NCBI GenBank assembly: GCA_964442515.1
Contig: CAYUAC010000016.1
Span: forward strand, 1-25,192
Reading direction: 5' to 3'
Length of the DNA stretch: 25,192 nt
DNA from: TCS-49 sp964442515
GTDB taxonomy: Bacteria; Campylobacterota; Campylobacteria; Campylobacterales; Sulfurovaceae
The translations under genes and the position numbers were made by a program. The notes beneath the pieces are model-generated. The model was not told the origin of the DNA, made no database searches, and saw only the letters and a program-made list of their open reading frames with translations. Below are positions 14,843 through 22,960 of this stretch, piece after piece (the stretch's first letter is position 1; the number at the start of each line of letters is the position of its first letter).

Positions 14843-15343
14843 TTAATAGGGTTTGACGACCGGGTTTTTTGACCCGTCTTGATATTGATGATCCCTGTAA
14901 GAGGGAAATCCGTCGCGAAAGTAGTAGATCGTTCCCAGGTTTTTCCCACGGGGATCTGTTTTTTTCCACGAAAGAAGTTTCTGGGTCGCTTTTTGTGCCC
15001 TGGTACAGCTGTGACCGTTGCAAAAGACCAGTACGTCGGAAATAAATCGCGGGTGATTGAGAATATTGTCAAGGTTGAACTTTTCGGGTTTTTTGATATT
15101 GAGATGGACCGCTCCGGGGATACTGCCGCCTTGTTTGAGATCTTTTATCTTGCGGGTATCGATGAAAAGTACTTTACGCACCTGTCTGCCGTTTTTATCG
15201 GTATAGTTTTGCATCATCTGCGCAACCTCCTCTGCCGCCACCTTTGTACTTCCCGGAATCTGTTCTGCCGAAACCTTTGCCCATACCGGAATTGTCAACA
15301 CTGCAGATAATAATACAGCTAATACAGTTTTCATCGTTTTCAT
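14843..15343 (-). CDS. Exported rhodanese-domain protein
   Basis: The 166-residue protein starts with a cleavable signal peptide (K-T-V-L-A-V-L-L-S-A-V-L, cleavage near V-W-A or V-S-A), so it should be periplasmic. The rhodanese domain follows (about 35-155): V-L-F-I-D-T-R near the start of the fold, the I-P-G-A-V-H-L motif, and the active loop V-F-C-N-G-H-S-C-T-R with catalytic Cys108. The C-x-G-x-x-C-x-R loop has a second Cys113, a variant found in some periplasmic rhodaneses. It probably transfers or binds sulfane sulfur. AGGAGG five bases before the ATG is an excellent ribosome site. It leads the operon containing the downstream chemoreceptor. Confidence 0.88.
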   Translation of the reverse strand: MKTMKTVLAVLLSAVLTIPVWAKVSAEQIPGSTKVAAEEVAQMMQNYTDKNGRQVRKVLFIDTRKIKDLKQGGSIPGAVHLNIKKPEKFNLDNILNHPRFISDVLVFCNGHSCTRAQKATQKLLSWKKTDPRGKNLGTIYYFRDGFPSYRDHQYQDGSKNPVVKPY

Positions 15344-15366
15344 TTCAACCTCCTGATATTGAAACC

Positions 15367-15372
15367 ATTATA
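15367..15372 (-). promoter_or_regulatory. -10 box of the rhodanese/chemoreceptor operon
   Basis: On the minus strand TATAAT lies 23 bases before the ATG of the rhodanese gene, in an A/T-rich 203-base intergenic region shared with pyrD. It is part of the self-complementary ATTATAAT, so orientation is chosen from the gene position. Confidence 0.45.
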
Positions 15373-15508
15373 ATAAAAAGTTATGTCAATAAAAAGTTAA
15401 GAAATGTATTTTGTAAAATAAATTGACAATATAACGATACTTTATTTTTATCATTAAATTTAAAGAAGATTTACTCTTTGTTCAGAAGAAAGCTTTGCAA
15501 ACATATGA

Positions 15509-15514
15509 TATAAT
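15509..15514 (+). promoter_or_regulatory. Extended -10 promoter of pyrD
   Basis: TGATATAAT (15506-15514) is a perfect TATAAT preceded by an extended TG motif, 32 bases before the pyrD start codon. No -35 match is visible. AAAGGA at 15535-15540 is the ribosome site. Confidence 0.6.
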
Positions 15515-15546
15515 ATCCCCAACACAAAGAGAGAAAAGGAACCGTT

Positions 15547-16602
15547 TTGCTAGAGTATGCGACTTTGAAAAAACTGCTGTTTAAGCTTGATCCCGAAAGA
15601 GCGCACGAAGTGGCCGCGTTCGCGCTGAAATCGGCACAGCGGGTGCCTATGGTGCTCAACCCGCTGGTACAAAAAAACTTTGTCGATGACAAGGTGTTGT
15701 ATCAGCGGCTTTTTGAGCGTGATTTTCACAACCCCGTGGGCCTTGCCGCTGGATTTGATAAGGACGGGGATTTTTTCAAGGCGCTTTTAGCCCTTGGCTT
15801 TGGTTACACCGAGATCGGTACCGTCACGCCAAAACCCCAGCGGGGCAATCCCAAGCCAAGGCTTTTTCGTCTGATAGAGGAAAAATCGCTGCAAAACGCG
15901 ATGGGGTTTAACAACAGGGGCAGTTACCATATGAGTAAAAACCTGCAAAAGCATTATCCTTTTGCCACCCCGCTTGGGATCAATATCGGCAAGAACAAAA
16001 CCACCGAAGAATCCGATTCGCTGGGTGATTATGAAACGCTTTTTAAAGCTTTCAGCACGGTGGGCGATTACCACGTGGTCAATATTTCAAGCCCCAACAC
16101 CCCGGGCCTGCGCGATCTGCAGAACGAACAGTTTATCAAAGCCCTTTTCAAAGTGGCCAAAGAGTGTACAAACCGGCCCGTACTGCTCAAACTCGCGCCG
16201 GATATGGAACCCTCTGAGGCAGTAGAACTTGCAAATACGGCCGTAGATGCCGGTGCGGCGGGCATCATCGCGACCAATACCACTATTGATTACAGCCTTA
16301 CCAAAAACGCTAAAGACACAGGCGGCATCAGCGGCGCATTGCTTAAAGACAAAAGCTATGAACTCTTTTACGCGCTTGGCAAGGCGCTGCACGGCAAGAC
16401 GACACTGATCAGCGCCGGGGGTATCGACAGCGGCGAAGAAGCGTATCGGCGTATCAAAGCAGGCGCCAGTCTGGTACAGGTCTATTCTGCGTTGGTTTAT
16501 GAGGGTCCGGGCCTTGTAAGACGGATCAATCAGGAGTTAAGCGAACTTCTTAAACAAGACGGTTATGAAAGTATCACTCAGGCGATAGGAGCTGATCTGT
16601 AG
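15547..16602 (+). CDS. pyrD: Dihydroorotate dehydrogenase, quinone-type (class 2)
   Basis: The 351-residue enzyme oxidises dihydroorotate to orotate in pyrimidine synthesis, passing electrons through FMN to membrane quinone. Visible signatures are N-P-V-G-L-A-A-G-F-D-K-D-G, T-V-T-P-K-P-Q-x-G-N-P-x-P-R, N-x-M-G-F-N-N-x-G, and the class 2 active-site segment N-I-S-S-P-N-T-P-G-L-R with catalytic Ser182. The phosphate-binding S-A-G-G-I and Q-V-Y-S-A-L-V-Y-E-G-P motifs lie near the end. The N-terminal helices (1-40) match the membrane-associating extension of class 2. The start is TTG 15547: no ATG fits, AAAGGA is correctly spaced, and the protein then begins M-L-E-Y-A-T-L-K-K-L. Length is typical. 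Confidence 0.96.
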   Translation: MLEYATLKKLLFKLDPERAHEVAAFALKSAQRVPMVLNPLVQKNFVDDKVLYQRLFERDFHNPVGLAAGFDKDGDFFKALLALGFGYTEIGTVTPKPQRGNPKPRLFRLIEEKSLQNAMGFNNRGSYHMSKNLQKHYPFATPLGINIGKNKTTEESDSLGDYETLFKAFSTVGDYHVVNISSPNTPGLRDLQNEQFIKALFKVAKECTNRPVLLKLAPDMEPSEAVELANTAVDAGAAGIIATNTTIDYSLTKNAKDTGGISGALLKDKSYELFYALGKALHGKTTLISAGGIDSGEEAYRRIKAGASLVQVYSALVYEGPGLVRRINQELSELLKQDGYESITQAIGADL

Positions 16603-16611
16603 GAGTTTGTT

Positions 16612-17910
16612 ATGATACGAAACTTTTTATTATTTTTATTTTTCGCAGGAGCAGCAATGGCAAGTACCTTACCACAGCATTATGTACAAAAACTGGACAA
16701 CGGATTGGAAGTTGTCGCGATCCCGATGAAAAACGGCAGCGACGTGATCACCACAGACGTGTTTTATAAAGTCGGCAGCCGCGATGAAGTCATGGGTAAA
16801 ACAGGCATCGCGCATATGCTTGAACATCTTAATTTCAAATCCACAGACAACCTTGAAGCAGGCGAGTTTGACGAGATTGTCAAAGGCTTTGGCGGGGTCA
16901 ACAACGCCGCGACAAGTTTTGATTATACGCATTATTTTATCAAAAGTTCCAATAAAAATATCGACAAATCCCTTGATCTGTTTGCCGAACTGATGCAAAA
17001 CCTTCACCTCAAAGATGAAGAGTTTCAGCCAGAACGGGACGTAGTGGCAGAAGAGCGTCGCTGGAGAACGGATAACAACCCCGTGGGCTACCTGTACTTT
17101 CGGTTGTTTAACCACGTCTACAGTCTGCACCCCTACCACTGGACGCCCATTGGTTTTATGGACGATATCCAAAAATGGACTATCGACGATATCAGGGATT
17201 TTCACGAAAAATACTACCAGCCCCAAAACGCCGTTATCGTCGTCGCAGGTGATATCGACAAAGAGATCGTTTTTGACAAGGCTAAAAAACATTTCGGCGC
17301 CATCAAAAACAGCGGTCCCATTCAGCGCAGGGAGTACGTGGAGCCAGATTACGAAGAGGAACAAACGTTAACGGTGTATAAAGAAACCGATGCGCAGGTA
17401 CTTGCGATGGCGTATAATATCCCCGATTTCGCGCATGAGGATCAGGTGGCGTTATCGGTTTTAAGTGAACTCTTAAGCGGAGGCAAAAGCAGCCGGCTGC
17501 ATGAACGCATCGTCAATGAAAAACGGTTGGCCAACCAGGTGGCGGCGTTTAATATGGAACTCAAAGACCCCGGCGTATTTTTGTTTATGGCTATGTGCAA
17601 TCCCGGTGTGCAGGCTCATGAAGTCAAAGAACAGATCCAAAAAGAGTTAGAGCGAATCAAAACCGGAAAGATCAGCGACGAAGAGATCGAAAAGGTCAAG
17701 GTCGCGACAAAAGCGGATTTTGTTTTTAACCTTGAAGATTCCAGCAGTGTGGCCGACGTATTTGGCAGCTACTACGTCAGAGGCGACATCGATCCGCTGC
17801 TGGAGTATGAAGAAGCGGTACAAAGCATTGACAAAAAGACGCTGCAGGAAGCGGCGAAGAAATACTTCAAGTACCCTGTTACCGCTATTTTGAAAAACCC
17901 GCAGCCTTAA
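16612..17910 (+). CDS. Exported M16-family zinc metallopeptidase
   Basis: The 432-residue protein has a signal peptide (N-F-L-L-F-L-F-F-A-G-A-A-M-A), suggesting export to the periplasm. The inverted zinc motif H-M-L-E-H (68-72) and the downstream glutamate in V-V-A-E-E-R-R (147-148) are the M16 (pitrilysin/processing peptidase) active site. The C-terminal half has the second M16 domain with S-G-G-K-S-S-R-L-H-E-R. One chain with two M16 domains and about 430 residues is the usual bacterial form. It begins 9 bases after pyrD with an AGGAG site, so it is probably cotranscribed, though no functional link is known. Its 3' end overlaps the convergent flavoprotein gene by 26 bases. Confidence 0.93.
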   Translation: MIRNFLLFLFFAGAAMASTLPQHYVQKLDNGLEVVAIPMKNGSDVITTDVFYKVGSRDEVMGKTGIAHMLEHLNFKSTDNLEAGEFDEIVKGFGGVNNAATSFDYTHYFIKSSNKNIDKSLDLFAELMQNLHLKDEEFQPERDVVAEERRWRTDNNPVGYLYFRLFNHVYSLHPYHWTPIGFMDDIQKWTIDDIRDFHEKYYQPQNAVIVVAGDIDKEIVFDKAKKHFGAIKNSGPIQRREYVEPDYEEEQTLTVYKETDAQVLAMAYNIPDFAHEDQVALSVLSELLSGGKSSRLHERIVNEKRLANQVAAFNMELKDPGVFLFMAMCNPGVQAHEVKEQIQKELERIKTGKISDEEIEKVKVATKADFVFNLEDSSSVADVFGSYYVRGDIDPLLEYEEAVQSIDKKTLQEAAKKYFKYPVTAILKNPQP

Positions 17911-19096
17911 GTTTTCGGTAGCCGCGCCGGCTGATGCGCTGCAGGGGAAACTTGTAGCGCCAAAAGACGTAATGCTTGATCAAATGCCCTAAAAACCCGC
18001 CCAGAAACACTTTGCCGTACAGATCACACGCGGCGTAGCGGCCGCCAAGCGCGACAAGCGTACCTTCGATAAAGGGTTTGCATTCACATAGCGGTTTTTC
18101 CTTGATTGACGCGATGATATTTTGCGCCGCGATCAGTCCGCTTTCTCTTGCCACGGTGACGTTTGGCGGCATCTGCTGACCGTTTTCATCTTTGATAACG
18201 CACGCGTCCCCTGCGGCAAAGACCTCTTTGCTGCCGGGAACCCTTTGGTGTTTGTCCACATACAGCTGCCCGATACCGTTTTTTTCTACATCCAACCTGG
18301 ACGTCAGGTTGGCCGCTTCGATACCGCCTGCAAAGATCAGGAAAGAATAGGGCAGTTTCGCGCCGTTGTCCAGATAGACGTATTTTTCATCGCAGCTGCT
18401 CATCCTCGTACCGCTGACGGTGTTGACCCCAAGGGCGTTCAAACGCTTTTGACTGCGCTCAACCAGTCGCCTGTCCTGTTGCTTTAAAACCGCTCCCGAG
18501 CCGCTGATGAGGGTGATTTTCATACTTTCGCAGGCAAACATTCCTCCCCGCAGAAATTTTTTGGCAAAATGCGCCATCTCCGCAGCGATCTCCACGCCCG
18601 AAAGGCCGCCCCCGGCGACAACGATGTGGCTTGGTTCGCATTTTTTGCACTCCTGTTCAATCCGTTTGAAAATACTTTGTTCAAAATCCTGTTTAAACTC
18701 CAGAGCTTTGTGCAGCTTTTTTAAATCATCGCTGTGATCCAGTCCCTGAAGTGTTTTGGGAAAGGCGGTTCGCGCGCCTATGGCAAGCAGGAGATAGTCA
18801 TAGCGCAAGCTGCCCTCATCGGTTGTTTGCAGCGTTTTTTCCGTGAAATCGATATCGGTAACCCTGGCATTAAGAAAGCGTAAGTGATCATGGTCAAACC
18901 CCGCACACAGGGTGGACAGATCAATGGTAACATCGCTGAGGTCTGTTTTATTGGCGATAAAGTCATACACTTCAGGCTGCATATTGTGGTAAGAGTGCTT
19001 GTCTATAAGCGTGATCTTTATATCCTTGTGCCCGGCTAATTCTCTCAGGGCGTAGATACCGGCGTATCCGCCTCCAAGAATAACGACGTGTTTCAC
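17885..19096 (-). CDS. NAD(P)/FAD-dependent oxidoreductase, NDH-2-like
   Basis: The 403-residue flavoprotein begins with the FAD-binding motif V-I-L-G-G-G-Y-A-G. A second nucleotide-binding motif V-V-A-G-G-G-L-S-G-V-E (about 160) should bind NAD(P)H, and A-A-G-D-A is the late FAD contact. The final 60 residues have hydrophobic and basic segments (F-L-G-G-F-L-G-H-L-I-K-H-Y) suited to membrane attachment. This is the layout of type II NADH dehydrogenases, which pass electrons to quinone without pumping protons; a related quinone reductase is not excluded. The start is GTG 19096, with AAAGGA six bases upstream. It follows the CYTH gene by 10 bases and overlaps the convergent peptidase gene at its 3' end. 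Confidence 0.85.
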   Translation of the reverse strand: MKHVVILGGGYAGIYALRELAGHKDIKITLIDKHSYHNMQPEVYDFIANKTDLSDVTIDLSTLCAGFDHDHLRFLNARVTDIDFTEKTLQTTDEGSLRYDYLLLAIGARTAFPKTLQGLDHSDDLKKLHKALEFKQDFEQSIFKRIEQECKKCEPSHIVVAGGGLSGVEIAAEMAHFAKKFLRGGMFACESMKITLISGSGAVLKQQDRRLVERSQKRLNALGVNTVSGTRMSSCDEKYVYLDNGAKLPYSFLIFAGGIEAANLTSRLDVEKNGIGQLYVDKHQRVPGSKEVFAAGDACVIKDENGQQMPPNVTVARESGLIAAQNIIASIKEKPLCECKPFIEGTLVALGGRYAACDLYGKVFLGGFLGHLIKHYVFWRYKFPLQRISRRGYRKLKAAGFSK

Positions 19097-19106
19097 GGCG
19101 ATCCTT

Positions 19107-19604
19107 TTATTTTTGGTGGCCTTTAAGCGCGATATTGGCGTTTAAAAAACGCTTGTCCTTGGTAACCTCTTTTTCAGTGAGCTTTTCAAGCCATGTTGGG
19201 ATTTGGAGTTTTTTGATATCCTCGCTTGTTTTATACTCGATCTCTGCGACTTTGAAATTAACCGGAGAAACAAAAACATCGACAACGATCTCTTTAAACT
19301 CGTCGGTTTCAAATTTATAACGTGTTTTTTCAATCACGCCCAGTGAATCCGGCAGCAGCATTTCAAATTCGTCTTTGTCGATATACTTTTCCTCTTCTTC
19401 GCGTTTAAGCGGGTCGCTTCCTGTCTTGACCGTCATGACATAGCGGTCGTTTTCTTTGCGAACACGCTTGGTATAATCCTCCCGGACATCGATATATGCC
19501 TGAATGATATCGATTTTGTTATACTTTAAGTTGCTAAATTGTAAAATGGTTACAATGTCGCAATCTTTGAGTAAAAATTTGCGTTCGATCTCTAAATTGT
19601 GCAT
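19107..19604 (-). CDS. CYTH-domain protein (triphosphate tunnel metalloenzyme family)
   Basis: The 165-residue protein starts M-H-N-L-E-I-E-R-K-F, with the E-x-E-x-K signature (E5, E7, K9) of the CYTH superfamily. Charged strands typical of the tunnel follow: R-V-R-K-E, V-M-T-V-K-T-G and K-R-E-E-E-E, then E-I-V-V-D-V-F and V-A-E-I-E-Y. Family members bind or hydrolyse triphosphates, often tripolyphosphate, with divalent metal. The frame is open much further upstream, but that extension would overlap the divergent CHAD gene and lacks family similarity, so ATG 19604 is chosen. The CHAD gene lies 84 bases away on the other strand; CYTH and CHAD domains are often fused or adjacent. The exact substrate is not readable. 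Confidence 0.9.
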   Translation of the reverse strand: MHNLEIERKFLLKDCDIVTILQFSNLKYNKIDIIQAYIDVREDYTKRVRKENDRYVMTVKTGSDPLKREEEEKYIDKDEFEMLLPDSLGVIEKTRYKFETDEFKEIVVDVFVSPVNFKVAEIEYKTSEDIKKLQIPTWLEKLTEKEVTKDKRFLNANIALKGHQK

Positions 19605-19688
19605 CCCGTGCCCTTTATTAGTAAGCTGTATCGTTTCTTTAACCAAAAATGATACCAAAAAGATTTGAAAAAACATTGAGGAGTCACC

Positions 19689-20558
19689 ATGGCTTTTTCG
19701 CTTAATCCCCACAAACACGCGCAGCATCGGATTAAAAAGATTTATAAATCCCAGATGCAAAAGATGGTAGAAGAAAGTTATGCCAAGAATATCAGCTACG
19801 CCAAGGCGGTGCATCAGATCCGCAAGCGCTGCAAAAAGATGCGGGGCGTGCTGCGGCTGATACGCTATGATCTCAAGCATCCCGAACTGTACAGGGAACA
19901 AAACGAATTTTTCAAACAGACGGCTAAACTGCTTGGTGCCAGCAGGGATCAAAAGGTACTGGCCGATACCTACGGTAAACTGGTGCGCAAATACCGCCTG
20001 GATGTACAGGATTTTGGCAGTCTGGAGCAGATTATCGATGAGTTCAAACAGGATTTAAGTGCGCAGCAGTATGAAAAACTGCTGCAACAAGTCCGGCAGC
20101 GTATTGAACAAAACTTTGCCGTTGTCTCAAAACTGCAGCTGCAAAAAGGCGGGGCCGATACGGTGCATACCGGGGTTAAAAAGAGTTACAAAAAAGCAAA
20201 AAAGCGCAGCAAAGAAGCTTTTTTGCGTCCAACGCAGGAAAATTTCCATGAATGGAGAAAATGGGTCAAATACCATATGTTTCATCTGCAGATGCTGCAA
20301 AAAAGCAGCGGCTGTATGCTGGATATGCGCCACAGGGAGTTGAAAGAACTAGGTGATATCCTGGGCGATGAACACGATCTGAGCGTTTTTGAAAGCTTTT
20401 TGCACGGACAAAATATTTCGCACCAGCAGGAGATGCAGGCAATTATTTACAAAGAACAAACATATCTGCGCGCCCGGGCCAAAAAGATAGCCAAGCCGCT
20501 GTTTTGCGCCAAGCCCAAGGTATACGCCAAAGCCATTCTTGAATTAAGCGAACTTTAG
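19689..20558 (+). CDS. CHAD-domain protein
   Basis: The 289-residue all-helical protein carries conserved basic positions of the CHAD fold: A-V-H-Q-I-R-K-R-C-K-K-M-R-G near residue 45, R-D-Q-K-V-L near 88, F-H-E-W-R-K-W-V-K-Y-H near 188, and L-G-D-E-H-D-L near 229. Known CHAD domains bind polyphosphate through such His, Lys and Arg surfaces. GAGGAG is well spaced before the ATG. The gene is divergent from CYTH, so both may share a control region at 19605-19688. It is standalone rather than fused to CYTH. Its stop overlaps that of the convergent PAS gene by 4 bases. Confidence 0.92.
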   Translation: MAFSLNPHKHAQHRIKKIYKSQMQKMVEESYAKNISYAKAVHQIRKRCKKMRGVLRLIRYDLKHPELYREQNEFFKQTAKLLGASRDQKVLADTYGKLVRKYRLDVQDFGSLEQIIDEFKQDLSAQQYEKLLQQVRQRIEQNFAVVSKLQLQKGGADTVHTGVKKSYKKAKKRSKEAFLRPTQENFHEWRKWVKYHMFHLQMLQKSSGCMLDMRHRELKELGDILGDEHDLSVFESFLHGQNISHQQEMQAIIYKEQTYLRARAKKIAKPLFCAKPKVYAKAILELSEL

Positions 20559-21241
20559 CTTTGGGGTATAAGGGGAAATTCGACCCAGCTGCCGCCCTCT
20601 TTTGAGGTAAGAATGAAGTTGGTATTTTTTGCCAGCAGCTTGGTTGCTTCATCCAGCCTGCATCCCTTGGCTTCCAGGCTGATGCAGCAGACCTGGTATT
20701 TTTTTTCCCCGATCTTGATGAATTCACCCAGTTTTAAAAATGAACGAATTTTAATGCACGGGGCGTGTTTATAACTTTCAAGCAGGGCGTTAAAAAGTTT
20801 TAAAAAGTGATCGATATTGAGCTTTGTCTCCGGGATGGTCAAGTCGTATTCTTCTGTAAGTTCCACCTCGCTTCCGTGCAATACGGTGTTTTTGGATAGT
20901 TCTATCATCGTATACAGGTTTACCGGCCGGTATTTTTCATCGATGGTAATATGGTTGGTATCCACGGTTTTTTTATACAGTTTGATGCCAAGATACTGTT
21001 CATCCACATAGCCCACCAAGATAGCGTAGTAGCTTTCTTTAAAATCCAGATCGATAAAGGTGCGTTTAAAGCCAAAGCTTTGGGGCGCGTTTTGCAACGC
21101 GAGGTCGTAAAGCTTTTTATAAGAAACAAACGAGAGTAGAAAATCGGCTTTTTTATTGTATTTTTGTACACCCCCGCTGCTGTTAAAAAGAATAAAGGGA
21201 TCCAGATCGTTTTCAATGAGTTCTTCGTAAAATTCCAGCAT
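20555..21241 (-). CDS. PAS-like sensor with degenerate kinase-like C-terminus
   Basis: The 228-residue soluble protein starts like a PAS domain (D-P-F-I-L-F-N-S-S-G-G-V-Q-K-Y-N-K-K-A, about 13-85). Residues about 105-228 resemble the layout of a histidine kinase core (helical pair, then strands ending S-W-V-E-F-P-L), but no phosphoacceptor His box, N box or glycine-rich ATP lid is present. It is probably not an active kinase. Its ATG directly follows the stop of the AAA+/Fis gene with no spacer, so the two are translationally coupled and likely partners. A role as ligand-sensing modulator of that regulator is inferred. Family name unknown. Confidence 0.6.
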   Translation of the reverse strand: MLEFYEELIENDLDPFILFNSSGGVQKYNKKADFLLSFVSYKKLYDLALQNAPQSFGFKRTFIDLDFKESYYAILVGYVDEQYLGIKLYKKTVDTNHITIDEKYRPVNLYTMIELSKNTVLHGSEVELTEEYDLTIPETKLNIDHFLKLFNALLESYKHAPCIKIRSFLKLGEFIKIGEKKYQVCCISLEAKGCRLDEATKLLAKNTNFILTSKEGGSWVEFPLIPQS

Positions 21242-22035
21242 CTACAGCTCCAATCCGTATTCGGCGATCTTTTTTCGCAGAGTGACGCGGTTGATGTTTA
21301 AGCGCTTTGCCATTTGCAGCTGGCTTTTAAAACGTGTTTTGGCCGCTTTTAAAAGCGCGATATCAAAGATAGCCAGCAGCTGCCGGTAATCGTTGTGTTC
21401 TTGCAAATGTTTTTCAAAAAAGTGCTCCATTACATCCATGAGTTTGTCTTTGTCCAGGTTGTTAAAAAGCAGGCTTTTGTAAATCGATTCTTTCAAGCTG
21501 ATCGCATTTTGGCTCAGATCACACTGGATATCGTCGCGGTCAATGTCGTCGGTGAAAAAAAAGGTCTCTCTGGCATCTTGTAAAAAGATCTCTTTGAGTT
21601 TGTCCGCGTCTTCGGGTCTGTTTTCAAGGGTAGAAAGTTCAATTTTGACCAAGAATTTCTCCAGGTAGCTGCTGTTGAAACTGTTGGCCGTGGCAATAAC
21701 CTTGATGTCATACTCGCCGATAGCGTCTAAAAACTGGGTGGCGTTGCTCAAGCGCTCTAAATTATATAAGATCACTTCACCAAATTCACCCGGNNNNNNN
21801 NNNCGATCTTCTGGTCTTTGTATAAACGGTAAAAGTTTGTCGCCTCGTATGCTCTGCACTCTTTACATACTGCCTTGGCAAGCAGCTTTTTACCCACGCC
21901 GCGCGGCCCCGTAATCAGCACGTTTACAGGCATTGATGCTGCGATATTGGCCATATGCAGTGCTTTTTTGGCCTCCTCGGAGTATGCGATGAACTCTTTC
22001 ATTGCTTTCCTTGTATATTTTATATCCATAATCAT
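21242..22035 (-). CDS. AAA+ regulator with Fis-type helix-turn-helix, interrupted by assembly gap
   Basis: The N-terminal part reads as a bacterial enhancer-binding protein core, with Walker A-like I-T-G-P-R-G-V-G-K-K. After ten N bases the frame resumes with V-I-L-Y-N-L-E-R (Walker B-like region) and V-I-A-T-A-N-S, a sensor I-like segment. The C-terminus has a Fis-type helix-turn-helix, M-A-K-R-L-N-I-N-R-V-T-L-R-K-K. The two parts lie in different frames across the N run, so the true gap is not 10 bases. The sigma-54 contact loop (G-A-F-T-G-A) is not visible; it would fall in or near the gap. No receiver precedes the AAA+ domain. ATG 22035 is chosen with a weak site; ATG 22029 and TTG 22059 are alternatives. 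Confidence 0.75.
21794..21803. other. Assembly gap (ten N bases)
   Basis: Ten consecutive N bases interrupt the AAA+ regulator gene. The reading frames on the two sides fit an intact gene only if the real gap length leaves remainder 2 when divided by 3 (11, 14 and so on), so the run is a placeholder. Confidence 0.97.
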
Positions 22036-22060
22036 ATATTCTTTTGCATAAAAAGTCAAT

Positions 22061-22927
22061 TTAGCTTTTTTGCGTATGCCTGGTCAGGTAGATAAATACC
22101 GCCAGTGAGATAATGATCAGTGAAACCCCGGTGATCAGATACAGTGCGTTGACCATATTGGTAAAATCATCGATAGCGATTTTAAATACCACCATCAGTG
22201 ATTCGATCGACAGTGCGATAATAATACTGATAAGAAACTTCGTAAGCACCTTTATTTCCATTGCGCGTTTCTTGGAGTAGCTTTTAAAAAACACTTCCTG
22301 TTCCAAAATCGTTTTGGCCAGGTCAAAGATCGCCAATCCAAGCGTCAAAGCGACGATAGGCTTAAAGATGGTATCCAGATCAAACTTCAGTTTAAACAGA
22401 AAGTTGATCACGAAATCCACCGCCGCGTACCCGATGATAAAAACGGAAAAAAGCCCCATAATAACGCCTGTCAGCAGGTAAAAAAACTTTGTCATACTGT
22501 TAAGACGGTCATTAAGTTCGATCAGTCCAAGCCGTTGCAGCAGTTTGCTAAGGTCAAAATCCAAAAGCAGCAGGTGGTCTTTTTCCTTTTTGATCAGCGT
22601 AATACAGTTGTTGCCCGTTGCCGTGGAGATGTAGGGCTTGGTTATGGCGATCTCGTCGTTGTCAAATTCGGTTTTGTCCAAAAGATAGCTTCTGTCCCTG
22701 TCCAAGGCGTGAGTGTCTGTTTTATTAGCAAAGATATTGGGGCTGGTTTGCCTGAGTGTTTTTTTATCCAGAATGTAGATCAGTTCCAGGGATTTGAAAT
22801 GTTTAAACAGGTTGCCGAATTTCTCCAGGGCAAACGCGTCAACCTCGCCGCTGTTGTGCAGCGTTTCGACTAAAAAGGTTTTGATCTCCTCTTTGTGTTC
22901 ATTGTAAATCTCTATAAATTCCCGCAT
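22061..22927 (-). CDS. Membrane sensor-like protein with four C-terminal transmembrane helices
   Basis: The 288-residue protein has a soluble N-terminal domain (about 1-150) that looks like a PDC/Cache-type sensor fold: L-I-Y-I-L-D-K-K-T-L-R-Q-T-S-P, D-R-S-Y-L-L-D and T-K-P-Y-I-S-T-A-T-G-N-N-C. Four hydrophobic helices follow (about 150-175, 190-215, 225-250, 258-280), ending in a short basic tail. Unusually there is no signal peptide or membrane helix before the sensor domain, so it may face the cytoplasm. ATG 22927 is chosen because AAGGAG lies six bases upstream. It leads an operon with the AAA+/Fis regulator and the PAS protein, suggesting it is their membrane input. Exact function unknown. 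Confidence 0.65.
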   Translation of the reverse strand: MREFIEIYNEHKEEIKTFLVETLHNSGEVDAFALEKFGNLFKHFKSLELIYILDKKTLRQTSPNIFANKTDTHALDRDRSYLLDKTEFDNDEIAITKPYISTATGNNCITLIKKEKDHLLLLDFDLSKLLQRLGLIELNDRLNSMTKFFYLLTGVIMGLFSVFIIGYAAVDFVINFLFKLKFDLDTIFKPIVALTLGLAIFDLAKTILEQEVFFKSYSKKRAMEIKVLTKFLISIIIALSIESLMVVFKIAIDDFTNMVNALYLITGVSLIIISLAVFIYLTRHTQKS

Positions 22928-22954
22928 CGGTGCTCCTTTGTTTTGTCTTACATT

Positions 22955-22960
22955 ATTATA
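22955..22960 (-). promoter_or_regulatory. -10 box of the membrane sensor operon
   Basis: On the minus strand TATAAT lies 27 bases before the ATG at 22927. It overlaps the outermost TATACA half-site of the array at 22957-23008, so a protein bound there would block this promoter. Confidence 0.5.

Noticed and set aside
16669..17364. Minus-strand open frame of 231 codons
   Set aside because: It is antisense to the M16 peptidase, whose zinc motif and fold are clear.
19605..19952. 116-codon N-terminal extension of the CYTH frame
   Set aside because: The extension is antisense to the start of the CHAD gene, and the CYTH signature begins exactly at ATG 19604.
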